From positions 52,456,176-52,520,175 of the forward strand of contig NC_085875.1 of assembly GCF_034702125.1 (NCBI RefSeq): DNA of 64,000 nucleotides, given 5' to 3'. This document shows positions 28,192 through 40,452 of this stretch, one piece after another. The stretch comes from Engraulis encrasicolus. Its lineage: Eukaryota > Chordata > Actinopteri > Clupeiformes > Engraulidae. The stretch's first letter is position 1. Each line of letters starts with the position of its first letter. The notes beneath the pieces were generated by a model. The model saw nothing but the letters and a program-made list of their open reading frames with translations. It did not search any database and had not been told where the DNA came from. Position numbers and translations under genes: made by a program.

Positions 28192-29441
28192 CTACAGTAA
28201 GACTGTTGGGGAAGCTATAAAAAAAAAAAAAATAACGTCATCGGAGAGACGGAACATTTCCATGCGCAACTGCAACACATATCCATTCTGGCTATTATAT
28301 GTTAAAACAGCTTGCCATATGCTCGTGCCGTGCGCCAATGGAACTCTCAAATGCGACAGGCACACACACGCGCACACACACACACTGAAGGCAGGGGAGG
28401 AAGACGGCTAGTTGCCAGACCATGGACTATTATCTCCCAAAAATGTCTCGAGCAATCAAACCATACACCCGAATGTCCTCCTTGTTTCTATTGACATTTT
28501 TATGCGCTATGTCACTCTACCTCCATCAGACCGGTATCAAAACTCGCAATCAAACTCGCAAAACTAAACAAACAAAACCGAGTCCAACAACTTCAATGCA
28601 CCAGAAGTGAATTCGCCTTCTAGTTGGGTGCGTCACATGTATTTAATAGAATATATGCGCATGTACATTTCAGCTACCTTATTACCTGGAATATTTTTGA
28701 GAGCTGATATTACAAAAAGCTAGTAGGTAATTTTACTTTTCTTTTCTTTACCTACCATTCAACCATGAGTGGTTGGCTCTGTCCACCCACCATTTTGAAC
28801 TAAATAACTAAGAAATTTTGTTGGGGGGGTGAAAGGGGAAAATAAGTTAAAAAATGTAAAAAATCCGATTTGGCAAAAAATAAATCTGAAAAAAATGAAT
28901 TTGAGGAAAAAAAACAGAATTTGAGAAAAATTAAAACGGATTTCATAGGCCCCTACGACAGGTTAGGTTTGGGAAGGGCACAATTCATAAAACTCAGAAA
29001 CATACAATGCTTTTTCAAAAAAGGGTTCTATGTTCCCCGCTGCATCCAAGTAGACTGCTGCCACATTGCTAAGAGCAGGTTGTTGTTACACCTCTGACAG
29101 GTTAGGTTTAAGGATAGTTTTAGTCAGGGCACATACAAAAATGGATTTGAGTAAAAGTTGTCAATTCATAGTAAATACGTGGTAAATATGAAAGTAAGAG
29201 GAAAAATAGTACAGGTACTGCATTTTAGTACAGACTATACAGGTATGTACAATATTATAAACATTGCTGTTGATTTCATGTTCTTCAGCCGCCAATCATG
29301 CCAGCAGGGTCTACTGAAGGTCTCTGGTCACTGCGTCCTCGTCATACTGCAACAGGCACTCAGTCTCACTTCTGGGAGCTGTAGAAACAACAAATAAATA
29401 AATACTTCGCCATGCACCTCATATTGACATAGCAAATATAT
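28192..29441. other. Interior of the 9-kb hAT, left part
   Basis: No gene recognised. The part at 29328-29441 is duplicated at about 32585-32700, with a 30-bp internal inversion. Confidence 0.5.
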
Positions 29442-31692
29442 CAGGGACGTGCACAGGAATTTCAAAGGGCAGTTGCTCTAACCTGAAGAAAGGGCAACCC
29501 CCCCCCAAAAAAAAACCAACAAAAAAAACCCATCAACAATGAGCGGCCTTCAGAATTTTTTAGGAAACTGCACCATGGGTATTATTATTTTTAGTAGTAG
29601 TAGTAGAAGTAGTATATTATTGTCATAATTATTAATATTATTTTATTGTATAGTATCTTGAATGCGTACCATATGATATAACATGCTAGTTTTTAAACAT
29701 GTAGGCCTAGGCCTGCCTATTAATCATATCAGAGATGATCAGCCTTATGCCCACCTGCCCTAAATGTCTCCTGATCCACATTTCCTCATGTGTGGTATGT
29801 GGCTGCCCCTAAATTAAATGAAATTATGAGAAAAAGCCTTGATAGTTTTTAAACCTGTAACTTATCAGTCACAGAGATGATCAGTCTTATGCCTACCTGC
29901 CCTATGTGCAGAGGTCTGTGGCTCTGAGTCATCCTCATCTTAAATGAAATGAAATGATGAGTAAATTAATAGGCTAAATATGAAGATGCTTAATCAATTA
30001 ACCCACTGTCATCTTTATAATCCTTGTAGCAGCCAAAGTAGACTTTAAGTTATAAATAGAAATAGTTTAAAAATGGTTAAAAGATCATTTCATTTGAATT
30101 TGAAATTTCGTTAATATGCATATTCCATGATTAAAATGATGAATATTATATAGGAAAGCTAAAACAATAAGAATTCACAGGTTTAGGTCATTTGTTGGGT
30201 CTTTTGTAGCCTATATTAAAAATGTGTACTGTCGCTTTAAGAATTGACGAGCCGGCTTTCATTCAGATCGCAAAGAACCGTGGCGTGGGAGCGACCAGTT
30301 CTTATCTGTTGCTCTGAAGCCCCGAGCTTCTCGCATTACTTTATAACCTTTTATTTTCATTACAGATATTTTAGTTAGTTCATGCACATTTTGTAGGCCT
30401 ATGTCTTGAGAAGAACAGTAAACGCAGTTATCATGTGGAGTGGATTTATTTCAATTACATGGACATTGACAGTGGAAACATAGCCTATCTTTGGGTCGGA
30501 GAATTTATCAGGGTAAGAAAAAGCACTTTCCAAGCGGTCTCACCAAGATCAAACCTCTACAATCCTGAAAAAGATTCTCTGCCTCATCTGCACCTGTTCA
30601 TTTTTTTTCCGCAGCCAACTCTGCAGAGATGTGCTTCCTTTAGCTAGCCTACCCCCTTAAGTTCTCTCTTGCTTGATAAAACGACATGTCATCTGCACGT
30701 TTCTTAGTTGAGTTAGCCTTCCACAAAACAACCTGAGCCATATAAAACGTTGACAATGACTGCAAGCTAGCTGGCTGTCGTTTTTCCCCAATATCTGAAC
30801 GTGGCACACCGGCTGTCAGATTAAAGTCCTAAACTCGACATCGGCTTTAAGAGGCATTAATTGTGGTCATGTAGTGTAATACTGTGTAGTCTGCTATGTT
30901 TCCAGCTCACCTCAGGCCGCCAGGGCAGTCGCTCTACTCCCACGACATCTTCGACATATTTTGCGTCTCTGCCCTGGTCGCATCGCATGCATGCTTGCTC
31001 CCCCCTCCCTCCCAGAGCTGCGCGTGCCCCCTCAACGCGCATGCTGCCCCTCCCTTTGCCTATCTCTCGAGGTGCAGGTGAATCTGAATTTGAAAACTTT
31101 ATTTAGGAAGCTTCAATCAAAAGTACGAATTGCAAAGCAAATCAGTTGAAACATGAAATCTTAGCCTATTTTTCCGAGGCATATCTACAGCTGGCTGTCG
31201 GGTTTTTTTTTTTTTTTGCTACCTAAACGTGGCGCTGGCTGGCTGTCAGATGTATGATAACTAAAAGTTCTAAACTCAACATTGTTGATAATAGAGAGGT
31301 TGATTGTGAGCATATTTTGTACCCTAATATGTAGACTGTGTGTAGGGCTCTAGCCGACATCCAGGCATCTTCAAAATCTTTCGTGTCTCTTATAGGCGCT
31401 CAAGCGCCTGTCGCGTGCCCCTCCCCACCGGAGTTGTTGCGTAGGCCTAGAACTACCTCACATCGCTCGTGCCCATTCTCGACGGGTCTGATGAATTTGT
31501 ATGACTGACTTAAGTCTTTATTGTACAAAACTTCAATCAAAATTATGAATTATAAAGAAATCAAATGATATTGAAATATGAAATTATAATTGCCAAATTA
31601 TTTTCCCCTCCCTTGGAAGGGCAATATCAGCCAATGTGGGCAAAAGGGCCGTTGCTCGGGCACCGTGGGCAACTATGCTCTGCACGTGCCTG
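29442..31692. mobile_element. Nested hAT, CAGGGACGTGCACAGG ends
   Basis: 2,251 bp bounded by CAGGGACGTGCACAGG and CTCTGCACGTGCCTG, with the exact duplication AAATATAT (29434-29441 and 31693-31700). The two ends also share GGGCA and GTTGCTC subterminal words. Inside is a diverged two-copy tandem repeat (30770-31560). No transposase. Confidence 0.93.
30770..31560 (+). repeat. Diverged ~415-bp tandem duplication
   Basis: The first copy starts at GCTAGCTGGCTGTCG (30769) and the second at CAGCTGGCTGTCG (about 31188). Shared landmarks in both are AACGTGGC, GGCTGTCAGAT, CCTAAACTCGACAT or TCTAAACTCAACAT, and CTTCAATCAAAA. Confidence 0.75.
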
Positions 31693-31913
31693 AAATATAT
31701 CAATAAGCAAGACATATTGAGCCCAACAGGGATAATCTTACACTATATCAGTTTTCTGTGGTCTCTTGTAAGATTGGCCCATCACCATCCTGCAGGACAC
31801 TACCGTCTCCCTGCCAGGATCTGTAGGATGTAAGAAAATAAATCAAAACATAGCAATGCACAGCATTGACAACTTATCTATGAAGTAGCACAAGTCATAT
31901 TGACAATGTAGGC

Positions 31914-32221
31914 CAGGGGTGGGGAACCTATGTCTCTAGGGTCGTTTGCGACCCTTGAGGCAGTTTTATCCGGGCCCCGATATAATTTTAATGCAATTCA
32001 GCTTCACATGAAATATGACCTATTTTGTAAAGGAATCTTAGAAAATACATTTGCAATACAATTAAGTTATATTCAGGGAACCTGAAGAAGGTGATGTTTG
32101 TTTAAATGTGGCTGCCTTCAATATAGGCCTAAAGTGAAAGGGAAAATCCTGGTTTGTGTTCATAGCACGGCCCTTGGAGGACTTTTACGGCCCCTCGAAT
32201 GAGAAAGGTTCCCCAACCCTG
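31914..32221. mobile_element. Nested hAT MITE, CAGGGGTGGGGAACCT ends
   Basis: 308 bp ending in AGGTTCCCCAACCCTG; flanks ATGTAGGC (31906-31913) and ACGTAGGC (32222-32229) differ at one base. Same family as 34587-36294. Confidence 0.9.
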
Positions 32222-34586
32222 ACGTAGGCTATAGGATAAGCTTACCCTCTTTCACTCTTCTGTGGTGAGACTGTGCCCATTTCGGGTTGACCTCCACACG
32301 CGTCTGTAGCACAGCACACAGGATTGCAGGACACAGCATCCTGCAGGACACTACAAAAAACAAGGGGAACGAATAAATGACCTGTCCAGTTCTATAAAAA
32401 AGAAAAGAAAATTGACGGAGTGCCAGAGCTGTGGTAAAAGTAACCTTGGGTAAATCATCTAGGACTAGGGTGTGTGTGAGTGTGTGTGTGTGGTAAATCC
32501 AGTGTTCACATTATTCAGATATGAGAATTAATTCATTAATTTTAACTGATATCACCACATACCGATATCAGTGCCATTCCACCCTGTCCTCGCCATACTG
32601 CAGCAGGCACCCTGTTGTTTCTACAGCTCCTAGAAGCGAGACAAATAAATTAAATACTTCGCCATGCACCTCATATTGACATAGCAAATGTATCAATGAG
32701 CAAGTCATATTGGTCACAAAGAAGTTAATCTTACATTCTTTCAGTCTTCTATGGCGAGACTGCTCCTCATAAGAGCAGTTAGGCCTTCAAGTGGTCTTCG
32801 CCATATTATGAGACAGCAGCCTGTGAAAACATGGTAAATAGAATAACCCATTAACCTTGGGTCCTAATATAATACATGGACATAAACTAGCCTACATTAT
32901 TTAGACAATGTCAGTAGACCTCCACGTGAAACAATAAGAAAAAGTGACCATGCATAATTTCAATTTCTTGAAGAGGCCAGCTACACTTATTTGTGCAACA
33001 ATGCTGTTTTGAGGACCCATACTTTTTAAGGACAGGTTGCCTACCGTTGCAAATGCCAGGGTATTTCACATTGATTTCGGGGTGGCGTGCTCTATTAACT
33101 TGACCACTCTGGTCGACATTGAGCTCGCGCTGATACATTGAGCTCTCGTTACTGAGAGCTGCCGCCAGAACTACTCACGGTTAGCTTTCATAATATAGAA
33201 CGCAACAAGGAAGAATCGGTCGGTTTGCTGAAAGGGCAAGGTGTTTCAAAGTAGCATGGAACTAAATTATATCCCACCTTTGACTTGATTTCACGCAGGT
33301 GGGTCTTGGAACCCCTGTGACTGCCTAGGTTTCAGGATAGAGAAAGTAAAACAAAAATCATTGAGTAACATCGATGCGGGACAAATTGTAGCTTTTGTAG
33401 ACTACGTCGCTACTTGAGGAAAAATAGCTTAAGTACAGTGACGTTAGTCGATACATAGTAGTGACGCTACGACCAAGCTACTAGGGAATGTAATTAAACT
33501 AGTCGCTTCGCTACTGCCCAGCACTGAAAACCAACATACCCAGACGGCACACCAGTCTTGCCAACGTCGCCTAGATGCATTTTTGCCGCTGTAAAATACA
33601 TTGGCAAGACGTCTAAGCGTTAGTTCATCAGCGAAATGCCGGGCAGACGTGAAAAATGAGCAGTGCCCAGCATCTAGTTGATGAGCTAACGCAATAGCAT
33701 GCTAACGGTAGCCTTTCTTTAGGCAGGGGAAAGGCAACTGAGAACGAGCAATGTCAAACAATTTACCATCAACAAGTATACTTAACATATTCACAGTTTC
33801 ACCACTGCATTTTGTCATTACGATGCTCGCAAGTCATCAGAATTTACTAGCGTACAGCAGCAACTAGAGTAGTCACTCACATTTATTGAGGGGACTTGAG
33901 CTACCAGCTATGTAAACCGGCTGTGCTACCATAGCCTCTGGTGCTACAACTTAGCAATGGCGGATCTGTGTTCAGAGGAGCTATTCAAACTGAAACTTTA
34001 AACCACAGTTGAGTAAAATGTACTTACATGTATGTGAAGCGTATTTTCCGTTGGTATGTGAGGAACTTTTACCCCATATCGCCAAGAAACTTGTAACAGT
34101 GAAACCACACAGATAGCGCGTGGTTCTGTTAAATCAGGAAGGTGTTGTTGACTGCGGTTGATGGCTTCTTTGTGGCTTGTGTGTGGAATTCGCATTGTGC
34201 GAATTAGTTGTACTGCCACCTAAAGGCTTGGTGTAGAACTAATTTAACCAGAGACTGTCTATTTTGAACTTCCTTGAACAATCCTTGCTTTAGTTCAAGA
34301 ATCATTTAATCATTAGTTTAGAATCATTTAAAAACCAGAGTGACCAAGCACATTGATGTTTTTCCTCAAAAGCAGGGGTGAGGAACCTTTTTAATTCGAA
34401 GGGTCACTTCAAAATGTATGTCCAAGAAAGATCATTCAGATGATTCTATTCTGATAGCCTACTCTGTAGGTTCATTTAAATGTTTATAGCACCGATCGAA
34501 TTGTTTGATCAACTTAATTTCTGAGCTTATAGTATCATAATAAAATGTACTGACAGCAAAGCTGTGGCTAGTAGAAAGGTTTAATG
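32222..34586. other. Interior of the 9-kb hAT, middle part
   Basis: It holds the duplicate of 29328-29441 (at 32585-32700), a worn hAT end near 33300-33530 (CGCTTCGCTACTGCCCAGCACTG) and a lone left end of the CAGGGGTGAGGAACC family at 34376. I recognise no gene; a small ATG frame at 33957 (MADLCSEELFKLKL) stops after 14 codons. Confidence 0.5.
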
Positions 34587-36294
34587 CAGGGGTGGGGAAC
34601 CTTTTTCATTCAAGGGGCCACTTCAAATTCCTACCATGGTCATAAAATCCTCTGGGGGCCGTACCATGAACACAAATCAGGATTTCCCCATAAAATTTAG
34701 GCATATATAGACACCTTTAGGCCTATATCATGCTTGTCCAAACTAAGGCCCACGGGCCAACTCCGGCCCGCGAGCCCGTTTTTATTGGCCCGTGGCAGAT
34801 TTTTTAAATGTGATTGAACATGGCCCGCACATTACATTTGACCTACATTGTAACTCTGTTGCAATTCTGAGTTTGAACACCAAGTGGCGCCACCTGCTAA
34901 AACTTCTCCACTTCCACCTGGCTACTTGTTTCTTGTTTGTTACGGTAGTAGTCCCATCAGAGAAACAAGTGGAAAATGATGGTTGCTAATAAGTTGCTGC
35001 ATCCAAAGGAAATATTTTGGCTTGACCACAAATGAGCAATGCCTTCTTACAAACACAGATGAACTAGTTTGCAAAATCCTATGCATGGGAACCCAGACCT
35101 GTTCACGCTGAGTTCAGGATGACAGGCTGGGAACTAAACATGATGCTAAGATATTTTTCAAGTTTCAATTGGGGCCGGGGTAGTTCGGGTACTTTTTCAT
35201 CACCTTGTTAAAATAAGATGTAATCGGCGGTTTGGTAGTAATGATTATTATGGCATTGTTATGTTAGCGCCGTCCGTCACCAAATATTAGGAGACAGTTA
35301 CGGCAACAGCTGCTTATAAACACTCCAAATTTAATTAGCGGTTAGCGTTAGCGATTGCTTAGCACTTTTATTTGTAACTTTAACCCACAGTTGGAATAGT
35401 ATCATGCTGTACTGTAAGCACATTTCGCACAAGTGACATTATTTTTTGATTGCTTTGTGAATCCATCCTGTAAAATTGCCTCTTTGGCTGTAGCAAGTTA
35501 GCTAACCATGCTAGGTTACGACAGAACTAGCTCATTTAAACTGAGGGAGGCTCAGGCACAGAGAGAAGAGCTGCCTTTTTGTTTTCATCCCTGCCTGCGT
35601 GCGTCTGAGAGAGAGGCACTTGATCTGATTGGATCAGCGCGAGTTTCACATTAACCCATGAAGTGCCGGGGAACAGCAAGTAATGGCTATAATAAGAATT
35701 AAATACAAATAAAACAGCATATAAACATGCATTGATTGATTGTAGGCAATAATAAAATATCAATTTAATAATAATTAATAACAATTAATAATAAGCTTAA
35801 TTGTTAACCGTGTACATGTGGATAATTCATACACTGACACAATAATATTGATGCAATTTTTGTTACCTTTTCTTACATTGCCTCTTGAAAATATTGGAAA
35901 TAGTCTAAATCATGGGCTACCAGACAGCTTTTGTCTCCCTTGTGCACCTTACCGGTCATCACACAACAGGCTATGTCACCGCTAAAGTGCGGCCCGGCCC
36001 CTTGTTCATTTTCCTGTATTCGGCCCTCACTAAAAAAAGTTTGGACACCCCTGGCCTATATAGACATATAGACATCTTTAAAGGTAGACACCTTTAAAAC
36101 AGTCCCCACCTTTTCTAGGTCCCCTGAATATAGGCCTAACTTAATTGCATTGGAAATGTAATTTCTAAGATTCCTTTAGGCCTGCAAAATATGTCATAGG
36201 CCTATTTCATGTGAAGTTGCAAAACATTATAATGATATCAGGGGCCGGATAAAACGGCCTCAAGGGCCCTCGAGACATAGGTTCCCTACCCCTG
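34587..36294. mobile_element. Nested hAT, CAGGGGTGGGGAACC ends, itself interrupted
   Basis: It ends GGTTCCCTACCCCTG and is flanked by the exact duplication GTTTAATG (34579-34586, 36295-36302). Removing the inner hAT (34729-36053) and one duplication leaves about 375 bp, close to the 308-bp sister at 31914. Confidence 0.93.
34729..36053. mobile_element. Innermost hAT, TGTCCAAACT-type ends
   Basis: 1,325 bp bounded by CATGCTTGTCCAAACTAAGG and AAGTTTGGACACCCCTG, with the exact duplication GCCTATAT (34721-34728, 36054-36061). The subterminal parts contain GGCCCGCGAGCCCG and GCGGCCCGGCCCC. The left terminal CAG has become CAT. No transposase frame. Confidence 0.92.
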
Positions 36295-36302
36295 GTTTAA
36301 TG

Positions 36303-37037
36303 GTTAGTGATTCTGAAAAACACCACTGGGCAGCGTGAACAAACATACACACAGACACACACATTTTAGTAAAAGGTCAAAAAATGCCCTAGGGCCCCCA
36401 ACAATTCCGTTGCCTAGGGACCCCAAAATCCTAGAAACAGGCCTGCCGACCCCCCACTCCCTCCCACCCACCTGACCTCACCCCACCCCACCCCACTTGA
36501 AATTGACTGGGGCAGCTCCCCACCTTATCACTGGCATTTACATATTAAAGGCTCTCCTAAGAAGGGGATGGGAGGGGGGCATGGGGGAGCCGCAAATGCT
36601 GTGGCTTGAGGTATGAGGCGATTTAAGGTGCAAAACTCATCCACAAATTCCTCTTTTCATGCAGTGGTGTATAAAAACTATAAAAACGTTTAATACAATA
36701 TTGCCAGGTTGCATACACAGAACGAGCAAAATGGCGCATGCGCACAAGCTTGTTAACGAGGGATTGCGCAATCCGGCGTGAGGCAAACTAGGAGTTGCCC
36801 CAAATTCAGCGTATTGGGAGCAATTTGACATGAAATGGGCAAATATTACGATTTCGGTCACGAAAATGATTGAAAATGATTGAAACTGTTTAACTACTGC
36901 ACAAATGGTAGTTATGGTGCAGATGCTCGAAAACAATAGTTATTCTTGTTACTATTATTCATATTTACTGCTTGTCATCATTCTCATAGGGTTGGTGAGG
37001 CACTGCCTCCCCTGCCCTATTGGAGCGCACGTGCCTG
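36303..37037. other. Interior of the 9-kb hAT, right part
   Basis: A C-rich stretch near 36450-36520 includes CCACCC/CCCCACCC runs. No gene recognised. Confidence 0.5.
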
Positions 37038-37692
37038 GTGGGCATCCCTGTGGGCCAACAGTCCTCAGGGGCCAATATTGTTTTTTTTCTTTCTTAGGGA
37101 TTGGCTTACAGTTTAGAGGGGATGGCCCATTGACCCATCATCAATGTTGAAAGTGGACTGAGTCGAGCATGATTTAGTATGACAACAGCTTGTATGTGTG
37201 AGGGGCCAGGATAAGACAAAGTACCCGGGTATTTTTTTGGCCCCGTTCCAGCCCTGTTTTAACACGGCACAAAGGACTCTCCTGACCGTGGCCACACAAT
37301 GCATTGGGCTGGAGAAGAGCAAAGCCCTGCACCACAATATACATAATCCCTCCTAATGCCCCATTGCCTTGTGCTCCTGACAGCGGCGGATGACGTTTTA
37401 TTTTTTAAATTTATTTTTCTAGAATATGAACCGAACAATGGGGGTCATTTCTCTAGCCTGTGCGAGATCAGGGGGAGTCAGGGAGGTCTGGATACCATCA
37501 TACCTTTTGGAGGAGGAAATGAGATATGGCAAACACCCAATGGCACACAACGGAACGCAAGACAACGCAATGCAGCACAAGACAACACACCATGACATGA
37601 GACAGCACCAGAGTAAGCCGTTGGCAGAACTGACTGGGCCTGGGATTAGTGGGACTTTTTGACCATCATTACCACAGCAAAATGGCACAACT

Positions 37693-38022
37693 CAGGGTGT
37701 CAAACTCTTTTAGGCTCAGGGGCCACATCCAGTCAATTTGATTTCACAAAAATATTTGCTCCATATTGGAATCACATTACTAGCCAAACATTTCGTGGTG
37801 GATGTCTGCAGGTATGTATACTGTATCAGGAACATTGCCTGTAAATGGTAAGCAAAAAAAGATGTCAAGTATTGAAAACCTCAAAAGTCTCATACTCCTG
37901 CAGCACATTGTAATGGACTAGTTATTAACTTCTTTTTAAAAATGTTTACCTTTTTTCTAGTCTGAGTCTGTATTAATCTGGCGGGCCAAACCTGACCCCG
38001 GGCCTTACGTTTGACACCTCTG
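37693..38022. mobile_element. hAT MITE, CAGGGTGTCAAACTC ends
   Basis: 330 bp ending in GTTTGACACCTCTG. Flanks GCACAACT and CCACACCT agree at six of eight bases, so the duplication is worn. Confidence 0.75.
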
Positions 38023-38296
38023 CCACACCTTATACCTTACAAAATGTTGCAAATGTTTGCTCCAAATACTCCTGCAGCACATTTGTGATGGGCCAGTTAC
38101 CCTTCGACCGACCATGATTTTACTATGAGGACTAACCATGACTTTTAGTTATTCATAGTTGTCACGTTTTTTTTAGCACGGTTCGTGACTACTATGGTTA
38201 AACCATTCATTGACTATGGTTCAACCATGCTCTTGTACAAATCAACCATGGTCTTACTATGGCAACTAGCCATGTTTAGTTATCTGTACATAACAG

Positions 38297-38466
38297 TGAG
38301 CTGACGCTTTTTTATCCAAAGCTACTTACAGATATTACAGATTAGGTGCCTTGCTCAAGGGCACTTCAGCCAGGGATGGAGCTGTATGGAATGGTAAAGG
38401 CAGGATTCAAACCTGTTATCTTGTGATCTAGAGTCCAACTCCCTACCCATTACATCACGGCTACTC
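38297..38466 (-). mobile_element. tRNA-derived SINE, sister of 16287-16497
   Basis: The tRNA-like head (38466-38400, minus) and the AAGCGTCAGCTCACTGT-type 3' end are retained, with a deletion in the middle relative to the first copy. Confidence 0.7.
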
Positions 38467-38510
38467 ACATGTACTGTAGTTATTCAGGGGTTTCATGTTT
38501 TCTTGGGTAT

Positions 38511-38847
38511 CTTCCTTACACCGCGCTCTTCCGTCTTGTTGGTGCGTCTCTGAAGTAATCTACGTAGTAGTAGGAAATGGATCCCACTCAATTTTTCTTC
38601 TTTTTTGTTGTTTTCTTTTTATTTTAACATCGCAGGGACTGACATGACAGACGTTTCGGCTGCACAGAGCCTTCTTCAGTGTCACAGATTCAGTCTATTT
38701 CCTGAAGTCTTTTAAAGGAACAACCTCCTTGTCACCTGTTTCTAATTGCTCATTAGAGATGGCGCAGCAGGCGCCCCACCACATCAAGCTTTTACACCGT
38801 TCATTAAGTGGGGTGCCCTCAGCGCCACCTGTTGGGTAACCACGAAA
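38511..38847 (-). mobile_element. Insertion carrying a hammerhead-like motif
   Basis: The paralogue at 16528 reads TTCTTGGGTAACCAC without interruption; here CTTGGGTA occurs at both edges of about 337 inserted bases. On the minus strand the insert contains the motif at 38645-38684. Penelope-like elements are known to carry hammerhead motifs, so a fragment of one is possible. Confidence 0.5.
38645..38684 (-). ncRNA. Hammerhead-like CTGAAGA-hairpin-GAAACGTC motif
   Basis: On the minus strand the order is TGACA, CTGAAGA, A, hairpin GGCT-CTGTGC-AGCC, GAAAC, GTC, TGTCA. TGACA pairs with TGTCA, and GTC is the classic cleavage triplet. With GAAAC and GTC adjacent, helix III would be only two base pairs with no loop, which is possible only in a dimer. 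The extra A after CTGAAGA departs from the consensus. Confidence 0.4.
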
Positions 38848-39110
38848 CTTGGGTAACCACGAAAACCATAGTTCGTGTCTATGGTTTAACCATGCACACC
38901 TTCCCCCCACCATGTTTTTTAAAACCGTGTTTTTTATTTTTATAAAGGCTTTTTGGATGGACGACCATGGTTTTAAAAAAAAACATGGTTTGGGGGGCAC
39001 CATGGTTTATGGCAAAGAGTAGGCCTATACGAGGTTTAGGTTAAGTGAAACCACAGTCATGAACCATGGTTGTCGTGGTTACACTAAAATCCATGGTAAA
39101 TCTATGGTAA

Positions 39111-39260
39111 AATGTAAAGAAGTGAAAAGTACTAAATTCCGCTTTGAAATGTGGTCAAGTAAAAGTATAAAGTCTTACCTCATAAAAGTACTTGAGTAAA
39201 GGACATATACATGGAAATGTTTCTACAGTAACGAATTACATTTACTTCGTTACTGTTTAC
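39111..39260. repeat. hAT-like end fragment, GTTACTGTTTACCACTG
   Basis: The sequence AGTACTTGAGTAAAGG...TTACTTCGTTACTGTTTACCACTG resembles the right end of a common fish hAT MITE. No matching left end is nearby. Confidence 0.45.
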
Positions 39261-40160
<900 letters not shown>

Positions 40161-40452
40161 ACAGTGTTGGGTAAGTTACTTTTTAAAAGTAGTTAGTTAC
40201 TTTACTTTAGTTACTGCGTTCAATTGTGACTGAATTACTTTACTTATTACTAAATTTAAAAAGTAACTTGTTACTTGTTACTTATTACTTTACTTTATAT
40301 ATATATACAGTGTTGGGTAAGTTACTTTTTAAAAGTAGTTAGTTACTTTACTTTAGTTACTGCGTTCAATTGTGACTGAATTACTTTACTTATTACTAAA
40401 TTTAAAAAGTAACTTGTTACTTGTTACTTATTACTTTACTTTACTTTTTCGC
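40161..40452 (+). repeat. 146-bp tandem duplication of a hAT left end
   Basis: ACAGTGTTGGGTAAGTTACT starts at 40161 and again at 40307; the two copies are essentially identical and are joined by a short TATATATATATA. The CAGTGTTGGGTAAGTTAC end is a common fish hAT MITE terminus. Unequal exchange or slippage at the AT runs would create it. Confidence 0.88.

Larger units (their letters stand above)
28026..37037. mobile_element. 9-kb hAT element, CAGTAACGTGCGGTGAAG ends
   Basis: The left end CAGTAACGTGCGGTGAAG, followed by GGTGAGGCACTG, mirrors the right end GGTGAGGCACTG...GCGCACGTGCCTG. The 8-bp duplication GTGGGCAT is exact (28018-28025 and 37038-37045). It is 9,012 bp, of which at least 4.3 kb is later hAT insertions. 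No transposase frame survives; every frame in it is short. It may be a decayed autonomous copy or a non-autonomous element enlarged by nesting. Confidence 0.88.
27990..37256. mobile_element. Outer hAT MITE, CAGGGCTGGACTGG ends, hosting a 9-kb insertion
   Basis: The left end CAGGGCTGGACTGG starts at 27990 and the right end GTTCCAGCCCTG stops at 37256. Flanks TTTAAGAC (27982-27989) and TTTAACAC (37258-37265) match at seven of eight bases with one base offset on the right. Without the nested element (28026-37037 plus one duplication) it would be only about 250 bp. Confidence 0.78.
38085..39110. mobile_element. ACCATGGT-rich repeat element, copy 2
   Basis: Same word pattern and order as 16044-16690, including the embedded SINE (38297-38466) and the phrase TTCTTGGGTAACCAC. 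It is interrupted at 38511-38847 by an unrelated insertion. Confidence 0.6.

Noticed and set aside
33957..34001. ATG in good context giving MADLCSEELFKLKL as a possible first exon
   Set aside because: It stops after 14 codons, has no splice donor in frame and lies inside a hAT element.
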